A program made the translations under genes and the position numbers. Below are positions 10,734-19,060 of a DNA stretch of 64,000 nucleotides, piece after piece (position 1 is the stretch's first letter; each line of letters begins with the position of its first letter). Origin of the DNA: Desulfobulbaceae bacterium (GTDB lineage Bacteria; Desulfobacterota; Desulfobulbia; Desulfobulbales; Desulfocapsaceae); assembly GCA_009773475.1 (NCBI GenBank), contig WSXV01000001.1, positions 434,001 through 498,000 of the forward strand, written 5' to 3'. Under the pieces are notes generated by a model. It ran no database searches, had not been told where the DNA came from, and saw only the letters and a program-made list of their open reading frames with translations.

Positions 10734-11339
10734 ATTATGGAAATAGCATTTATCCTGGCCAGTTATCTGATTGGGGCCGTTCCCTTTGGGCTGCTTATCG
10801 GCAGGCTTGTCGGCGCGGATGTGCGCATGGCAGGAAGCGGCAATATCGGCGCGACCAATGTGGGGCGGGTATTGGGGAAGAAGCTGGGAATCCTCACCCT
10901 GCTCTGCGATGTGACCAAGGGCTTTCTACCGGTGTGGGCTGCGGCCCATCTGCTTCCGTCTTCATCCGCAAATCGGGAACTGATCGTGGTGTCGTGCGGC
11001 CTGGCCGCCGTCGTGGGCCATATGTTTCCGCTCTATCTCCGATTTAAGGGCGGCAAAGGCGTGGCCACCGCCCTGGGAGTCTTTCTGGCCCTTTCTCCCT
11101 GGAGCATCCTGATCAGTGTGCTTGTCTTTGCTGCTGCGGTGGCCGGTTCCGGCTATGTGTCGGTGGGCTCCCTGGCTGCCTCGGGCCTGATTCCTCTCTG
11201 GCTCTGGATCATGGGTGAGTCCTCTCCCATCCTGGTGGCTGCCATTGCCATTGTCTTTCTCATCTGGTGCAAGCATAGCTCCAATGTCGGTCGACTGCTG
11301 CGGGGTGAGGAGAAGACCTGGAGGAAGGGCAAGGCATGA
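10734..11339 (+). CDS. plsY: Glycerol-3-phosphate acyltransferase PlsY
   Basis: ILASYLIGAVPFGLLIGRLVGADVRMAGSGNIGATNVGRVLGKKLG and FKGGKGVATALG motifs; ORF extends upstream to 10665, start near 10731-10737. Confidence 0.93.
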   Translation: MMEIAFILASYLIGAVPFGLLIGRLVGADVRMAGSGNIGATNVGRVLGKKLGILTLLCDVTKGFLPVWAAAHLLPSSSANRELIVVSCGLAAVVGHMFPLYLRFKGGKGVATALGVFLALSPWSILISVLVFAAAVAGSGYVSVGSLAASGLIPLWLWIMGESSPILVAAIAIVFLIWCKHSSNVGRLLRGEEKTWRKGKA

Positions 11340-11668
11340 CCAGAGAGGAGTGGCAGGCCATTGATGCGGCCCGGCAGTTATTGCATCTGGATGAGCGCGC
11401 CACCCTGGGAGAGATTAAACGGGCCTACCGGAAGATGTGCAAACAGCATCACCCCGATGCCGCTGGCGATGAGTCAGTACAGGATGCCGTTCTTATTCGT
11501 GAATTGACCCGGGGTTATGACCTGCTCATGTGCTACTGTGAACAGTTTCGCATTCCACTGGTGCCCAGCGATGGAGAAAGTATTGATCCTGAAGACTGGT
11601 GGATGGATCGTTTTGGCCGCGATCCTTTGTGGGGGGAAAAAGAAGGGAAATCTCAAAAAAAAGGATGA
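11336..11668 (+). CDS. J-domain-containing protein
   Basis: 110 aa; LGEIKRAYRKMCKQHHPDAAGD with HPD motif; ATGA overlap with plsY. Confidence 0.85.
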   Translation: MTREEWQAIDAARQLLHLDERATLGEIKRAYRKMCKQHHPDAAGDESVQDAVLIRELTRGYDLLMCYCEQFRIPLVPSDGESIDPEDWWMDRFGRDPLWGEKEGKSQKKG

Positions 11669-12066
11669 GCAGGATGGCAGAACAAGACAGAAGGGAACAG
11701 GAACGTTTTTCTCTCCACTTGCAGACCAAGGTCATGGCTGAATCCGGCACCGGAGCCACTCCTTTGCTTGAGTTTGTCACCGCCGATATCAGTGCAGGCG
11801 GCGCCTTCATTGAAACCAGCCGTCCTTTACCCATGGCCAGCAAGGTCCGGCTGGAGTTTTTTCTTTCTCTGGATGAGCTTGCCAAGCTGCGTTTTATCCT
11901 GGCCAGGGAAAGCCTTAAAATGTGGCAGAGTGAACGGGCCTGGGTGACCGCCACCGGGGTGGTTATTCGGGTGGAAGAAAAGGGTGTCGCGGTGATTTTT
12001 GATCAGAACTATCAGGTCTCTCCCATTAAAAGAGCGGATACACAGTCTGCCACTGGCTTAGAATAG
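11665..12066 (+). CDS. PilZ domain-containing protein
   Basis: EQDRREQERFSLHLQTKVM...LEFVTADISAGGAFIETSRPLPMASKVRLEF is PilZ-like. Confidence 0.82.
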   Translation: MSRMAEQDRREQERFSLHLQTKVMAESGTGATPLLEFVTADISAGGAFIETSRPLPMASKVRLEFFLSLDELAKLRFILARESLKMWQSERAWVTATGVVIRVEEKGVAVIFDQNYQVSPIKRADTQSATGLE

Positions 12067-12088
12067 CCGGAATATTTTCACCAAAGGA

Positions 12089-13000
12089 TTATCCTTTGGT
12101 GAAAAGGAGGGCGGCCCACTCTTTTTGCTGCTCCTGCCGGTTCAGAGAAAATCCCAGGTTGGCAAAACAGGCGATGATATTTGTCACCTGCGGCCCGGAA
12201 AGGATGCCGGAGAGGATCAGCTGGCCGCCATTGGCGGTGAGCCTGGTAAGATCAGGGGCCAGTTCCAACAGGACGTCATGGACGATATTGGCGATCACCA
12301 GAGAAAAAGGCTCTGACAGAGAGCCCAGCGGGGTGATTGCGACTTCCATGATCCCCTGCAGGTTGTTGCGGACGCAGTTTTCCGATGCTGCCGAGACGGC
12401 CTCAGGGTCGTTGTCGATGGCCATGACCCTGGCGGTGCCGAACAGGCCCGCGGCCATGCCCAGGATGCCGGTGCCGGTGCCCACGTCAAGAACGCTGATG
12501 GCGGAGCGCCCGGCGAGTGCATCCCGCAGAAGCTGCAGAGAAAGGCTGGTGGTGGCGTGATGGCCGGTGCCGAAGGCCATGCCTGGATCCATGACGATCA
12601 CCTGTTCATCTTCTTTTCCATGATACTCTTCCCAAGTGGGGGCGATGACCAGTCCCGGAATAATGGCGAAGGGCTTGAAGTGTTCCTTCCAGGTGGCCGA
12701 CCAGTCCTCGTCCTTAATAAAGGTGGTGGTCATGGTGGGCACCGCGACTTCAAAGATCTCTGCCAGTTCCTGCAAATAGCCGGTGAGCTGCTTGATGATC
12801 CCTTCAGTCTCTTCCTGATCGGCCTGGCTTTTGTCAAAGTAGCCGTTGATCAGAGTCGTCTCTCCCGGTTGATCCACGGTCAGCTCTACCCCCGCATCGC
12901 TTATTCCCATCATGAAATCTTCAATGGCATCGGTTAAGGCCGGATTGGTGTGAATGGCAATCTTGAGCCACTGGCGGGGCTGGGTTGACGATGAGGTCAT
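12089..13000 (-). CDS. prmA: Ribosomal protein L11 methyltransferase
   Basis: 303 aa; PGMAFGTGHHATTSLSLQLL...VLDVGTGTGILGMAA...LVIANIVHDVLLELAP. Confidence 0.93.
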   Translation of the reverse strand: MTSSSTQPRQWLKIAIHTNPALTDAIEDFMMGISDAGVELTVDQPGETTLINGYFDKSQADQEETEGIIKQLTGYLQELAEIFEVAVPTMTTTFIKDEDWSATWKEHFKPFAIIPGLVIAPTWEEYHGKEDEQVIVMDPGMAFGTGHHATTSLSLQLLRDALAGRSAISVLDVGTGTGILGMAAGLFGTARVMAIDNDPEAVSAASENCVRNNLQGIMEVAITPLGSLSEPFSLVIANIVHDVLLELAPDLTRLTANGGQLILSGILSGPQVTNIIACFANLGFSLNRQEQQKEWAALLFTKG

Positions 13001-13161
13001 GGGGTGGTTCTCCTGCGTAGAAGGCGGATTCTTTGTTTAGATCAAATTTTTTTATTAATACTATCAGTGATATTTCTTGACAAGGTCTTGCTAGCTGTTA
13101 TTTTTTCATCATTATAAATAAAATATGAGAAGAACTCTGAATTTAAAAAAAGGCAGATTTC

Positions 13162-15081
13162 ATGGAACACACCATACACTTTTTACCCGATGATATCCGT
13201 GTCAAAGTAACGCCTGGAGAAAATTTACTCACCGCCGCTGCTGCGGCCGGGGTTTATATCCATGCCTATTGCGGCGGAGAAGGGGTCTGCGGGAAGTGTA
13301 AGGTGCACCTCGAACAGGGTGAAGTGGAGTGCGATCCTGCCTCCACTCTCAAGCAGGCCGACTATGACAATGGCATTCGGCTGGCCTGTAAAACCAGGGT
13401 GCTTTCCGATGTGACGGTGCGTATTCCCGATACCATCACATCAGACGGCAAGGCCCTGAAACGGGAGCCCAAGACCACGAGAGCCATCTCGGCCCGCTCC
13501 ATGGAAGCCCTGGTCGGCACCTGGAAGATCGACCCGCCGGTGCGGAAATTGTTTCTCAGGCTGCCGCCGCCAACCATCGATGATAATATCTCCGATATGC
13601 AACGGTTGATGCGGGGCATTAAGATTGCCCTACCTGAGAGTCCCGAGCCCAGCTATGACCATCCCCAGCTGATTCGAGAGCTGTCCGGACTTCTGCGCGA
13701 GGCGGCCTGGGAGGTCACGGTTATCCTCCTGCACGGCAAGGGCTCCAGTGAGCCGGACCGGATTATCGCAGTGGAGCCGGGAGACAGCACCGACCGCCTG
13801 TATGGTCTTGCCGTTGATATCGGCACTACCACGGTGAACGGGGTTCTCATTGATCTGAACAGCGGCGAGGTCATCGCCGAAGGATCAGGGTACAATTCCC
13901 AGATCGGCTACGGCGAGGACGTCATCTCCCGGATGATCTATGCCGCCCGGCCCGGCGGGCTGAAGGGCCTCCAGGAAAAGGTGGTCTATACCATCAACGG
14001 GATCATTGAGGAGATGTGCCGCAAGATGATCATCAGCCCCAGTGATATCAGCTATATCATGACTGCCGGCAATACCGTCATGGCCCATCTCCTGCTCGGC
14101 ATCAACCCCCGCTATATCCGTGAGGCTCCCTATGTGCCCAGCGTCAGCCAGTTCCCGCTGACCAAGGCGGCGGATCTTGGGATCATGGCCCATCCATCGG
14201 TGCGGCTCTTCCTCTATCCTTGCATCTCCTCCTATGTGGGCGGCGATATAGTGGCTGGCGCCCATGCCTGCCAGATGCATAAGAGCGAGCAGATTTCCCT
14301 GTTCATTGATATCGGCACCAATGGTGAGATTGTCGTTGGGAATCAGGACTGGATGGTCTGCGCCGCCTGTTCTGCCGGTCCGGCCTTTGAGGGGGGCGGT
14401 ATCAAGCACGGAATGCGGGCCAGCCAGGGCGCCATTGAGAATTTTCATATTCATTCCGAGACCTATGACCCGATGATTGTCACCATCGGTCAGACAAAAG
14501 CCCGTGGTATCTGCGGCTCCGGCCTGATCTCCATCGTCTCTGAGCTGCTTGAGGCAGGCGTCATTGATCAGCAGGGAAAATTCAACCGTGAGCTGGATCA
14601 TCCCCGTATCCGTGAGGGCGCCGACCGCTGGGAGTATGTGCTGGCCTGGGGACGGGATTCCATGACCGGAGAGGATGTCGTGATTACCGAGGTGGATCTG
14701 GACAACCTGATGCGGGCCAAAGGGGCCATGTATGCCGGCTATCAGACCCTGCTTGAGTCTGTGGGCCTGGGGTTTGGTGATCTCGACCGGATTCTTCTGG
14801 CCGGAAACTTCGGGGCCTATATCGATCTTGAACGGGCCATTCGTATCGGTCTGCTGCCGGATATAGAGCGGGAACGTTTTTACTATCTCGGCAACGCCTC
14901 CCTCCTCGGCTGCCAGATCAGCCTGCTCGATCATCACCGTTTTCGGGGGCGGGTTGAGGTGCGTAAACTCATGACCAATATTGAGTTGTCGGAAAGTCCT
15001 GATTTTATGAATCATTATGTTGCAGCACTCTTTTTGCCGCACACCGATATGAGTCTTTTTCCGTCGGTGAAGCAGAGATAA
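13162..15081 (+). CDS. 2Fe-2S + ASKHA-domain corrinoid activation protein (RACo/AcsV-like, DUF4445)
   Basis: 639 aa; N-terminal 2Fe-2S CGGEGVCGKCKVHL; ASKHA motifs GLAVDIGTTTVNGVLIDL, LFIDIGTNGEIVVGN, ILLAGNFGAYIDLERAIRIGLLP. Confidence 0.92.
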   Translation: MEHTIHFLPDDIRVKVTPGENLLTAAAAAGVYIHAYCGGEGVCGKCKVHLEQGEVECDPASTLKQADYDNGIRLACKTRVLSDVTVRIPDTITSDGKALKREPKTTRAISARSMEALVGTWKIDPPVRKLFLRLPPPTIDDNISDMQRLMRGIKIALPESPEPSYDHPQLIRELSGLLREAAWEVTVILLHGKGSSEPDRIIAVEPGDSTDRLYGLAVDIGTTTVNGVLIDLNSGEVIAEGSGYNSQIGYGEDVISRMIYAARPGGLKGLQEKVVYTINGIIEEMCRKMIISPSDISYIMTAGNTVMAHLLLGINPRYIREAPYVPSVSQFPLTKAADLGIMAHPSVRLFLYPCISSYVGGDIVAGAHACQMHKSEQISLFIDIGTNGEIVVGNQDWMVCAACSAGPAFEGGGIKHGMRASQGAIENFHIHSETYDPMIVTIGQTKARGICGSGLISIVSELLEAGVIDQQGKFNRELDHPRIREGADRWEYVLAWGRDSMTGEDVVITEVDLDNLMRAKGAMYAGYQTLLESVGLGFGDLDRILLAGNFGAYIDLERAIRIGLLPDIERERFYYLGNASLLGCQISLLDHHRFRGRVEVRKLMTNIELSESPDFMNHYVAALFLPHTDMSLFPSVKQR

Positions 15082-15121
15082 GGGCGGGTCAGTTGCGTCT
15101 GGTGCAGTGGGAGGCCCTGTC

Positions 15122-15150
15122 TTGACAGAGTCTTGAATAATGGGTAGAAA
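15122..15150 (+). promoter_or_regulatory. Putative sigma70-type promoter for acsE (TTGACA-N17-TAGAAA)
   Basis: TTGACA at 15122-15127, 17-nt spacer, TAGAAA at 15145-15150, upstream of acsE ATG 15214. Confidence 0.4.
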
Positions 15151-15213
15151 ATAAAGGTTTTGTGAATATTTATTATTGTTACAAAAATAACCAGAAGCGA
15201 TAAGGAGAACAGC

Positions 15214-16110
15214 ATGTCACAGAAAGTAATGGCGATTGCCGAAAGTATTAATATCATGGGGAAACGCAGCGGCACTGCCATGAAAGAGCGGATTGCCGGT
15301 CCGGTTCAGGAGATGGCTAAAGAAGAGGCAGCGGCCGGTGCTTCCTACCTTGATCTTAACATCGGCCCCGCCCGTAAAGACGGGGTTGAGCTGATGCCCT
15401 GGATTGTGCAGACCGTGGAGTCCGTGGTTGACATCCCCCTTTGTCTGGACACCACCAATATGGATGCCATGACCGCCGGTTTCAAGGTGGTGAAGAATAG
15501 AGAGCTGGCGATTATGAACTCCATTTCCGCCCAGCCCGAGCGGATGAAGAACCTGATTCCGGTGGCGGCCGAGGCTGGCTGCAATGTCATTGCCCTGCTC
15601 TGGGGACCTGATGGCATGCCGCGTGATTCCAATGAACGTGCCGCCATGGCCGTTGATCTGATGATGGCCTTGAGTGAGGCCGGGATTCCCAATGAGAAGA
15701 TGCTCTTTGATCCCATCGGCACCCCCATCACCCTGGGCGCCGACCAGATCGCCTCCGGCCTTGAGTTTATGATGATGCTGGCAGATATAGCGCCGGGAGC
15801 TGGTTCCACCGTCGGACTTTCCAATGTCTCCAACGGCGTGGCCGAGCACCTGCGCAAATATCTGGATCGGACCTATCTGATCATGCTGATGAAATACGGC
15901 ATCAGTACTGCCATCGTCAATGCCTATGATACCGAGCTCATGTCCATCTGCAAAGGCGAACGGCAGAGCCATGTGGATATGGTGCACGCGATGATGGACG
16001 GCGATGATCCCGATTCATCAACCTTGAAAGACGAGGCCCTGCAGCATTATAAGACCTACAAGGTACTCTCTGGTCAGGCGGTGTTCTCCGAGTCCTGGCT
16101 TGACCTGTAA
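15214..16110 (+). CDS. acsE: Methyltetrahydrofolate:corrinoid/iron-sulfur protein methyltransferase
   Basis: 298 aa; SINIMGKRSGTAMKER...YLDLNIGPARKDGVELMPWIVQTVESVVDIPLCLDTTNMDAM; pterin-binding fold of AcsE/MeTr. Confidence 0.92.
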   Translation: MSQKVMAIAESINIMGKRSGTAMKERIAGPVQEMAKEEAAAGASYLDLNIGPARKDGVELMPWIVQTVESVVDIPLCLDTTNMDAMTAGFKVVKNRELAIMNSISAQPERMKNLIPVAAEAGCNVIALLWGPDGMPRDSNERAAMAVDLMMALSEAGIPNEKMLFDPIGTPITLGADQIASGLEFMMMLADIAPGAGSTVGLSNVSNGVAEHLRKYLDRTYLIMLMKYGISTAIVNAYDTELMSICKGERQSHVDMVHAMMDGDDPDSSTLKDEALQHYKTYKVLSGQAVFSESWLDL

Positions 16111-16141
16111 AAGCTGATTGGCATCATTCCTGTTGTCCCCG

Positions 16142-16176
16142 AACCCCATAGCTTTGCTAAGGGGTTTTGGTTTTTT
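16142..16176 (+). terminator. Intrinsic terminator after acsE
   Basis: AACCCCATAGC-ttt-GCTAAGGGGTTTTGGTTTTTT, one mismatch, followed by a T-tract. Confidence 0.75.
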
Positions 16177-16236
16177 AGAGACCGTAAATGCCTCAAGCAA
16201 AGTCTTTTCCTTGCTTGAGGCATTTACGGTCTCTAA
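16175..16236. repeat. Perfect 26-bp inverted repeat with 10-nt loop
   Basis: ttagagaccgtaaatgcctcaagcaa (16175-16200) - agtcttttcc - ttgcttgaggcatttacggtctctaa (16211-16236). Confidence 0.95.
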
Positions 16237-16331
16237 TGCCGCGCCCACGAAACAGCAATTTTTTCGGCTGTTTCATGGCGTGGCGCGCAGCAAATTTGCT
16301 CTGCTGTAGATCATACAAGGAGGTCTAAACC

Positions 16332-16877
16332 ATGCGGTGCCCCCCATCACATCATATCGTCTATGGAACCCTGCACGACTATTTGACAGGTGAGGAGCTG
16401 GTGGATACCGATGACGAACGTACCCGGCAGGATCTGGCCCGCATGATGGTGGAGGAAAAGGGCTATGCCAAGGAAGATCTTGAGCCCCGCCGCTGTATTG
16501 AAACCCTCTTTGCCACCGAGTTTGTGCGCTCCAATATAACGCTTACGGTCAGCCTGGAGGGAAAACGGATCATGGTGATCCGCTATGCCCCTGGTTCTCT
16601 CGTTAGCCGTGAGCGTTCGGCCATTGCCGCAGCCCGGGTAATGGAAGAGGAATATCAAATCCCTCTGGCGGTGGTGACCAATGGCCGGGATGCAGAACTC
16701 CTTGATACCACCAATGGTAAAGTCCTGCAAACCGGCATGGCGGCCATCCCCGATTGCCGAAAGGCGCGGGAGCTTCTGCCTGGTCTGGTCTTTCGTGAGC
16801 GGTTGGATGATACCAAGCGGGAACGGGAGCTGCGGATTCTTAATGCCTTTGATGTGGAAATCTGCTGCCGGAAATAA
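16332..16877 (+). CDS. HSDR_N-like (type I restriction R subunit N-terminal domain) stand-alone protein
   Basis: 181 aa; ERTRQDLARMMVEEKGYAKEDLEP...RIMVIRYAPGSLVSRERSAIAAARVMEEEYQIPLAVVTNGRDAELLDTTNGKVL resembles the HSDR_N_2 nuclease-like family. Confidence 0.7.
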   Translation: MRCPPSHHIVYGTLHDYLTGEELVDTDDERTRQDLARMMVEEKGYAKEDLEPRRCIETLFATEFVRSNITLTVSLEGKRIMVIRYAPGSLVSRERSAIAAARVMEEEYQIPLAVVTNGRDAELLDTTNGKVLQTGMAAIPDCRKARELLPGLVFRERLDDTKRERELRILNAFDVEICCRK

Positions 16878-16963
16878 GGTTTGTGCTGCTTTGGAATCGA
16901 GGGGTTTGTGTAATGGAAAATAGTTCTATCCCCTTTTCATTCAATTGTTTCATTAAATTAAAA

Positions 16964-16990
16964 AACCCCGCTGCCAAAGGCATGCGGGGT
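16964..16990 (-). terminator. Intrinsic terminator for the minus-strand VPLPA/PEP-CTERM gene
   Basis: Minus strand reads ACCCCGCATGCC-ttt-GGCAGCGGGGTTTTTTAATTT. Confidence 0.75.
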
Positions 16991-17026
16991 AATGGGGTGC
17001 GATACTTAAGAAATGTGTTGCTCGGC

Positions 17027-17641
17027 TTACTTTTTTCTCCGATGGGCGGCAGCCAGACCGGCTATGCCGGAACCTAAAAGCAGCAAGGCTCCAGGCAGGG
17101 GGACAGGAGCGGCAGCAGTTGTGATTTGTATATATGCAGGAGATCCACCTTCAGCACTGCCAAAAGTAACCCCTGAATAACCCGTATATGAAAAGCTGTA
17201 ATCAGCCGAAAGTGGGCTACCATCAAGGCGTGTATTCTTGAAGATGTCAGTTATGGTGAAGTTTTTCCAGCCCAGCCCATTAGATTGTAGCACAGTTCCA
17301 AAGCCAGTTGTAGCAACATCATCACGACTGCCCCAGGTGCTGAGAACATTATAATTAAGTGTTGCGGAGAGGATATCGTCATTAAAGATCGTAGCAATGG
17401 ATGACAAGTCAAAATGTAACGAAGTATTAGCCATGTTGCCATTTCCAGGCTCATAAGAATGATAGACTGTATTGGGATTAGCACCGACCTCCGACCAGCT
17501 ACCATTGCCCCAATAAGACGTATACCGATGTGAGACAACATCTCCAGCATTCTCTACATAAATGTTATACGTAGAGGCAAGCGCTGATTCAGTCATCAGC
17601 ATTAATCCAACAATCCCTGCAATTTGTAAAACCTTTTTCAT
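17027..17641 (-). CDS. VPLPA/PEP-CTERM-type sorting signal protein (secreted)
   Basis: 204 aa; N-terminal signal peptide; C-terminus PVPLPGALLLLGSGIAGLAAAHRRKK. Confidence 0.88.
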   Translation of the reverse strand: MKKVLQIAGIVGLMLMTESALASTYNIYVENAGDVVSHRYTSYWGNGSWSEVGANPNTVYHSYEPGNGNMANTSLHFDLSSIATIFNDDILSATLNYNVLSTWGSRDDVATTGFGTVLQSNGLGWKNFTITDIFKNTRLDGSPLSADYSFSYTGYSGVTFGSAEGGSPAYIQITTAAAPVPLPGALLLLGSGIAGLAAAHRRKK

Positions 17642-18035
17642 TTTCCGTCCTCCATAGCATTAGTCATAAGAACAACGAACGTCCCCGAAAATGAGGAGCC
17701 CGCCCTGCCCAAACCGTTTTGAAACCTCTTTATCTTTACACTTGGCCTGATTTATGAAATGATCAACCTCGTCTGCAAAATGCTAACCCGTCAAATCAAT
17801 ACATAATACCCTAATGAAAATATAATAAACAAACTACATCGTAATTTTTCACTATACAATACGGAAAAAGTATGATTTTTCATTTAGTTGCATAAGCAAT
17901 AATTGAAAGCAAGAGACTTGGAAAAATTTTTTATTTCAGTCTGGAAATAAAAAAATAACCTGAATGACAGAAAATGGTTCTGTGTTAATGTTCCATCTTT
18001 TCTAATGTGTATAGCATCAATATCTGGAGGAGCCC

Positions 18036-18433
18036 TTGCGTGCTGAAGTGCGGAAATTGACCGCAGCTGAAGAATTCGAGACAGAGGAGCGCTGCCCCGC
18101 ATCCTGGAGGTCGCCAATGACTCTGGTGACGAGTTTGTGTCCATTGCTCGCGCGACGGTTGAGGCGGGAGTGACGACGGCGTTACACTGCTTGAAGGGGA
18201 TTGCCGAGAGATATCTGATTGTTGCCGGCGTTGGCCGAGTAGAGCTCGGGGAAAATGAGATTATTGAAGTCTCTGTTGGCGATGTGGTAAGAATTCCACC
18301 GGAGACTCCTCAGCGCATAGCCAACATCGGTGCTGACGAGCTTGTTTTTTACTGCATCTGCACACCGCCGTTTACTCAGGAGTGCTATGTGTCTCTTGAA
18401 GAGTCCCGCCCTAACCCATTGAAAAGCATATGA
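18036..18433 (+). pseudogene. Cupin-domain protein, apparently frameshifted
   Basis: Frame 1 from TTG 18036 (after GGAGG): LRAEVRKLTAAEEFETEERC; the continuation RILEVANDSGDEFVSIARATVEAGVTTALHCLKGIAERYLIVAGVGRVELG is in a different frame; break at CCCC 18095-18098. Confidence 0.7.
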
Positions 18434-18535
18434 AAGAGAAGAGGGGACGGGGTTGTGTTGCTGTCCTGGATTATCTCCAGTGTTCTTTTGGCAATCAGGT
18501 TTTGGGGTGCTAAACTGAATCGGTATAAGAATGAA

Positions 18536-18961
18536 ATGACAGAAAAGCTGAAAATTGAATTTCTCGATCATCTGGTCTTGACAGTCGCTGATATTGTCAG
18601 GACTTGTTCCTTTTACACGCAGGTCCTTGGAATGCAGGAGGTTACCTTCGGTGAAGGCAGGAAGGCATTACAGTTTGGGACGTATAAAATAAACCTGCAT
18701 CAATACGGGAGAGAGGTTGAGCCAAAAGCACAGTGTCCGATGCCGGGCTCGGCTGATCTGTGTTTTATAACTTCGACTCCGCTGGAGGATGTGGCTCACC
18801 ATCTTCAGGCGTGTGGAGTTGATATTCTGGAAGGGCCCGTGCAAAGGACTGGAGCGCGAGGCACGATAGACTCGATTTACCTTCGCGATCCGGATGGAAA
18901 TCTCATCGAGTTGTCAAATTACGGAGAATCCAGTCAGAAAAGTAGAGAAGAAATTTCCTAA
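18536..18961 (+). CDS. VOC family (glyoxalase/bleomycin resistance-like) protein
   Basis: EFLDHLVLTVADIVRTCSFYTQVLGMQ...RGTIDSIYLRDPDGNLIELSNY. Confidence 0.92.
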   Translation: MTEKLKIEFLDHLVLTVADIVRTCSFYTQVLGMQEVTFGEGRKALQFGTYKINLHQYGREVEPKAQCPMPGSADLCFITSTPLEDVAHHLQACGVDILEGPVQRTGARGTIDSIYLRDPDGNLIELSNYGESSQKSREEIS

Positions 18962-19060
18962 ACTCCATGGGTTGGGAATGGTCACTGCTTGAGAATGGCC
19001 TGCCCAAAATCCCTGCTTTTTTTCCATCTCGAACCCATCTGAAAAAAACCTGCTGCCAGC

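Noticed and set aside
13885-15042. 385-aa minus-strand ORF
   Set aside because: Shadow ORF opposite the RACo-like ASKHA gene.
15217-15987. 256-aa minus-strand ORF
   Set aside because: Shadow ORF opposite acsE.
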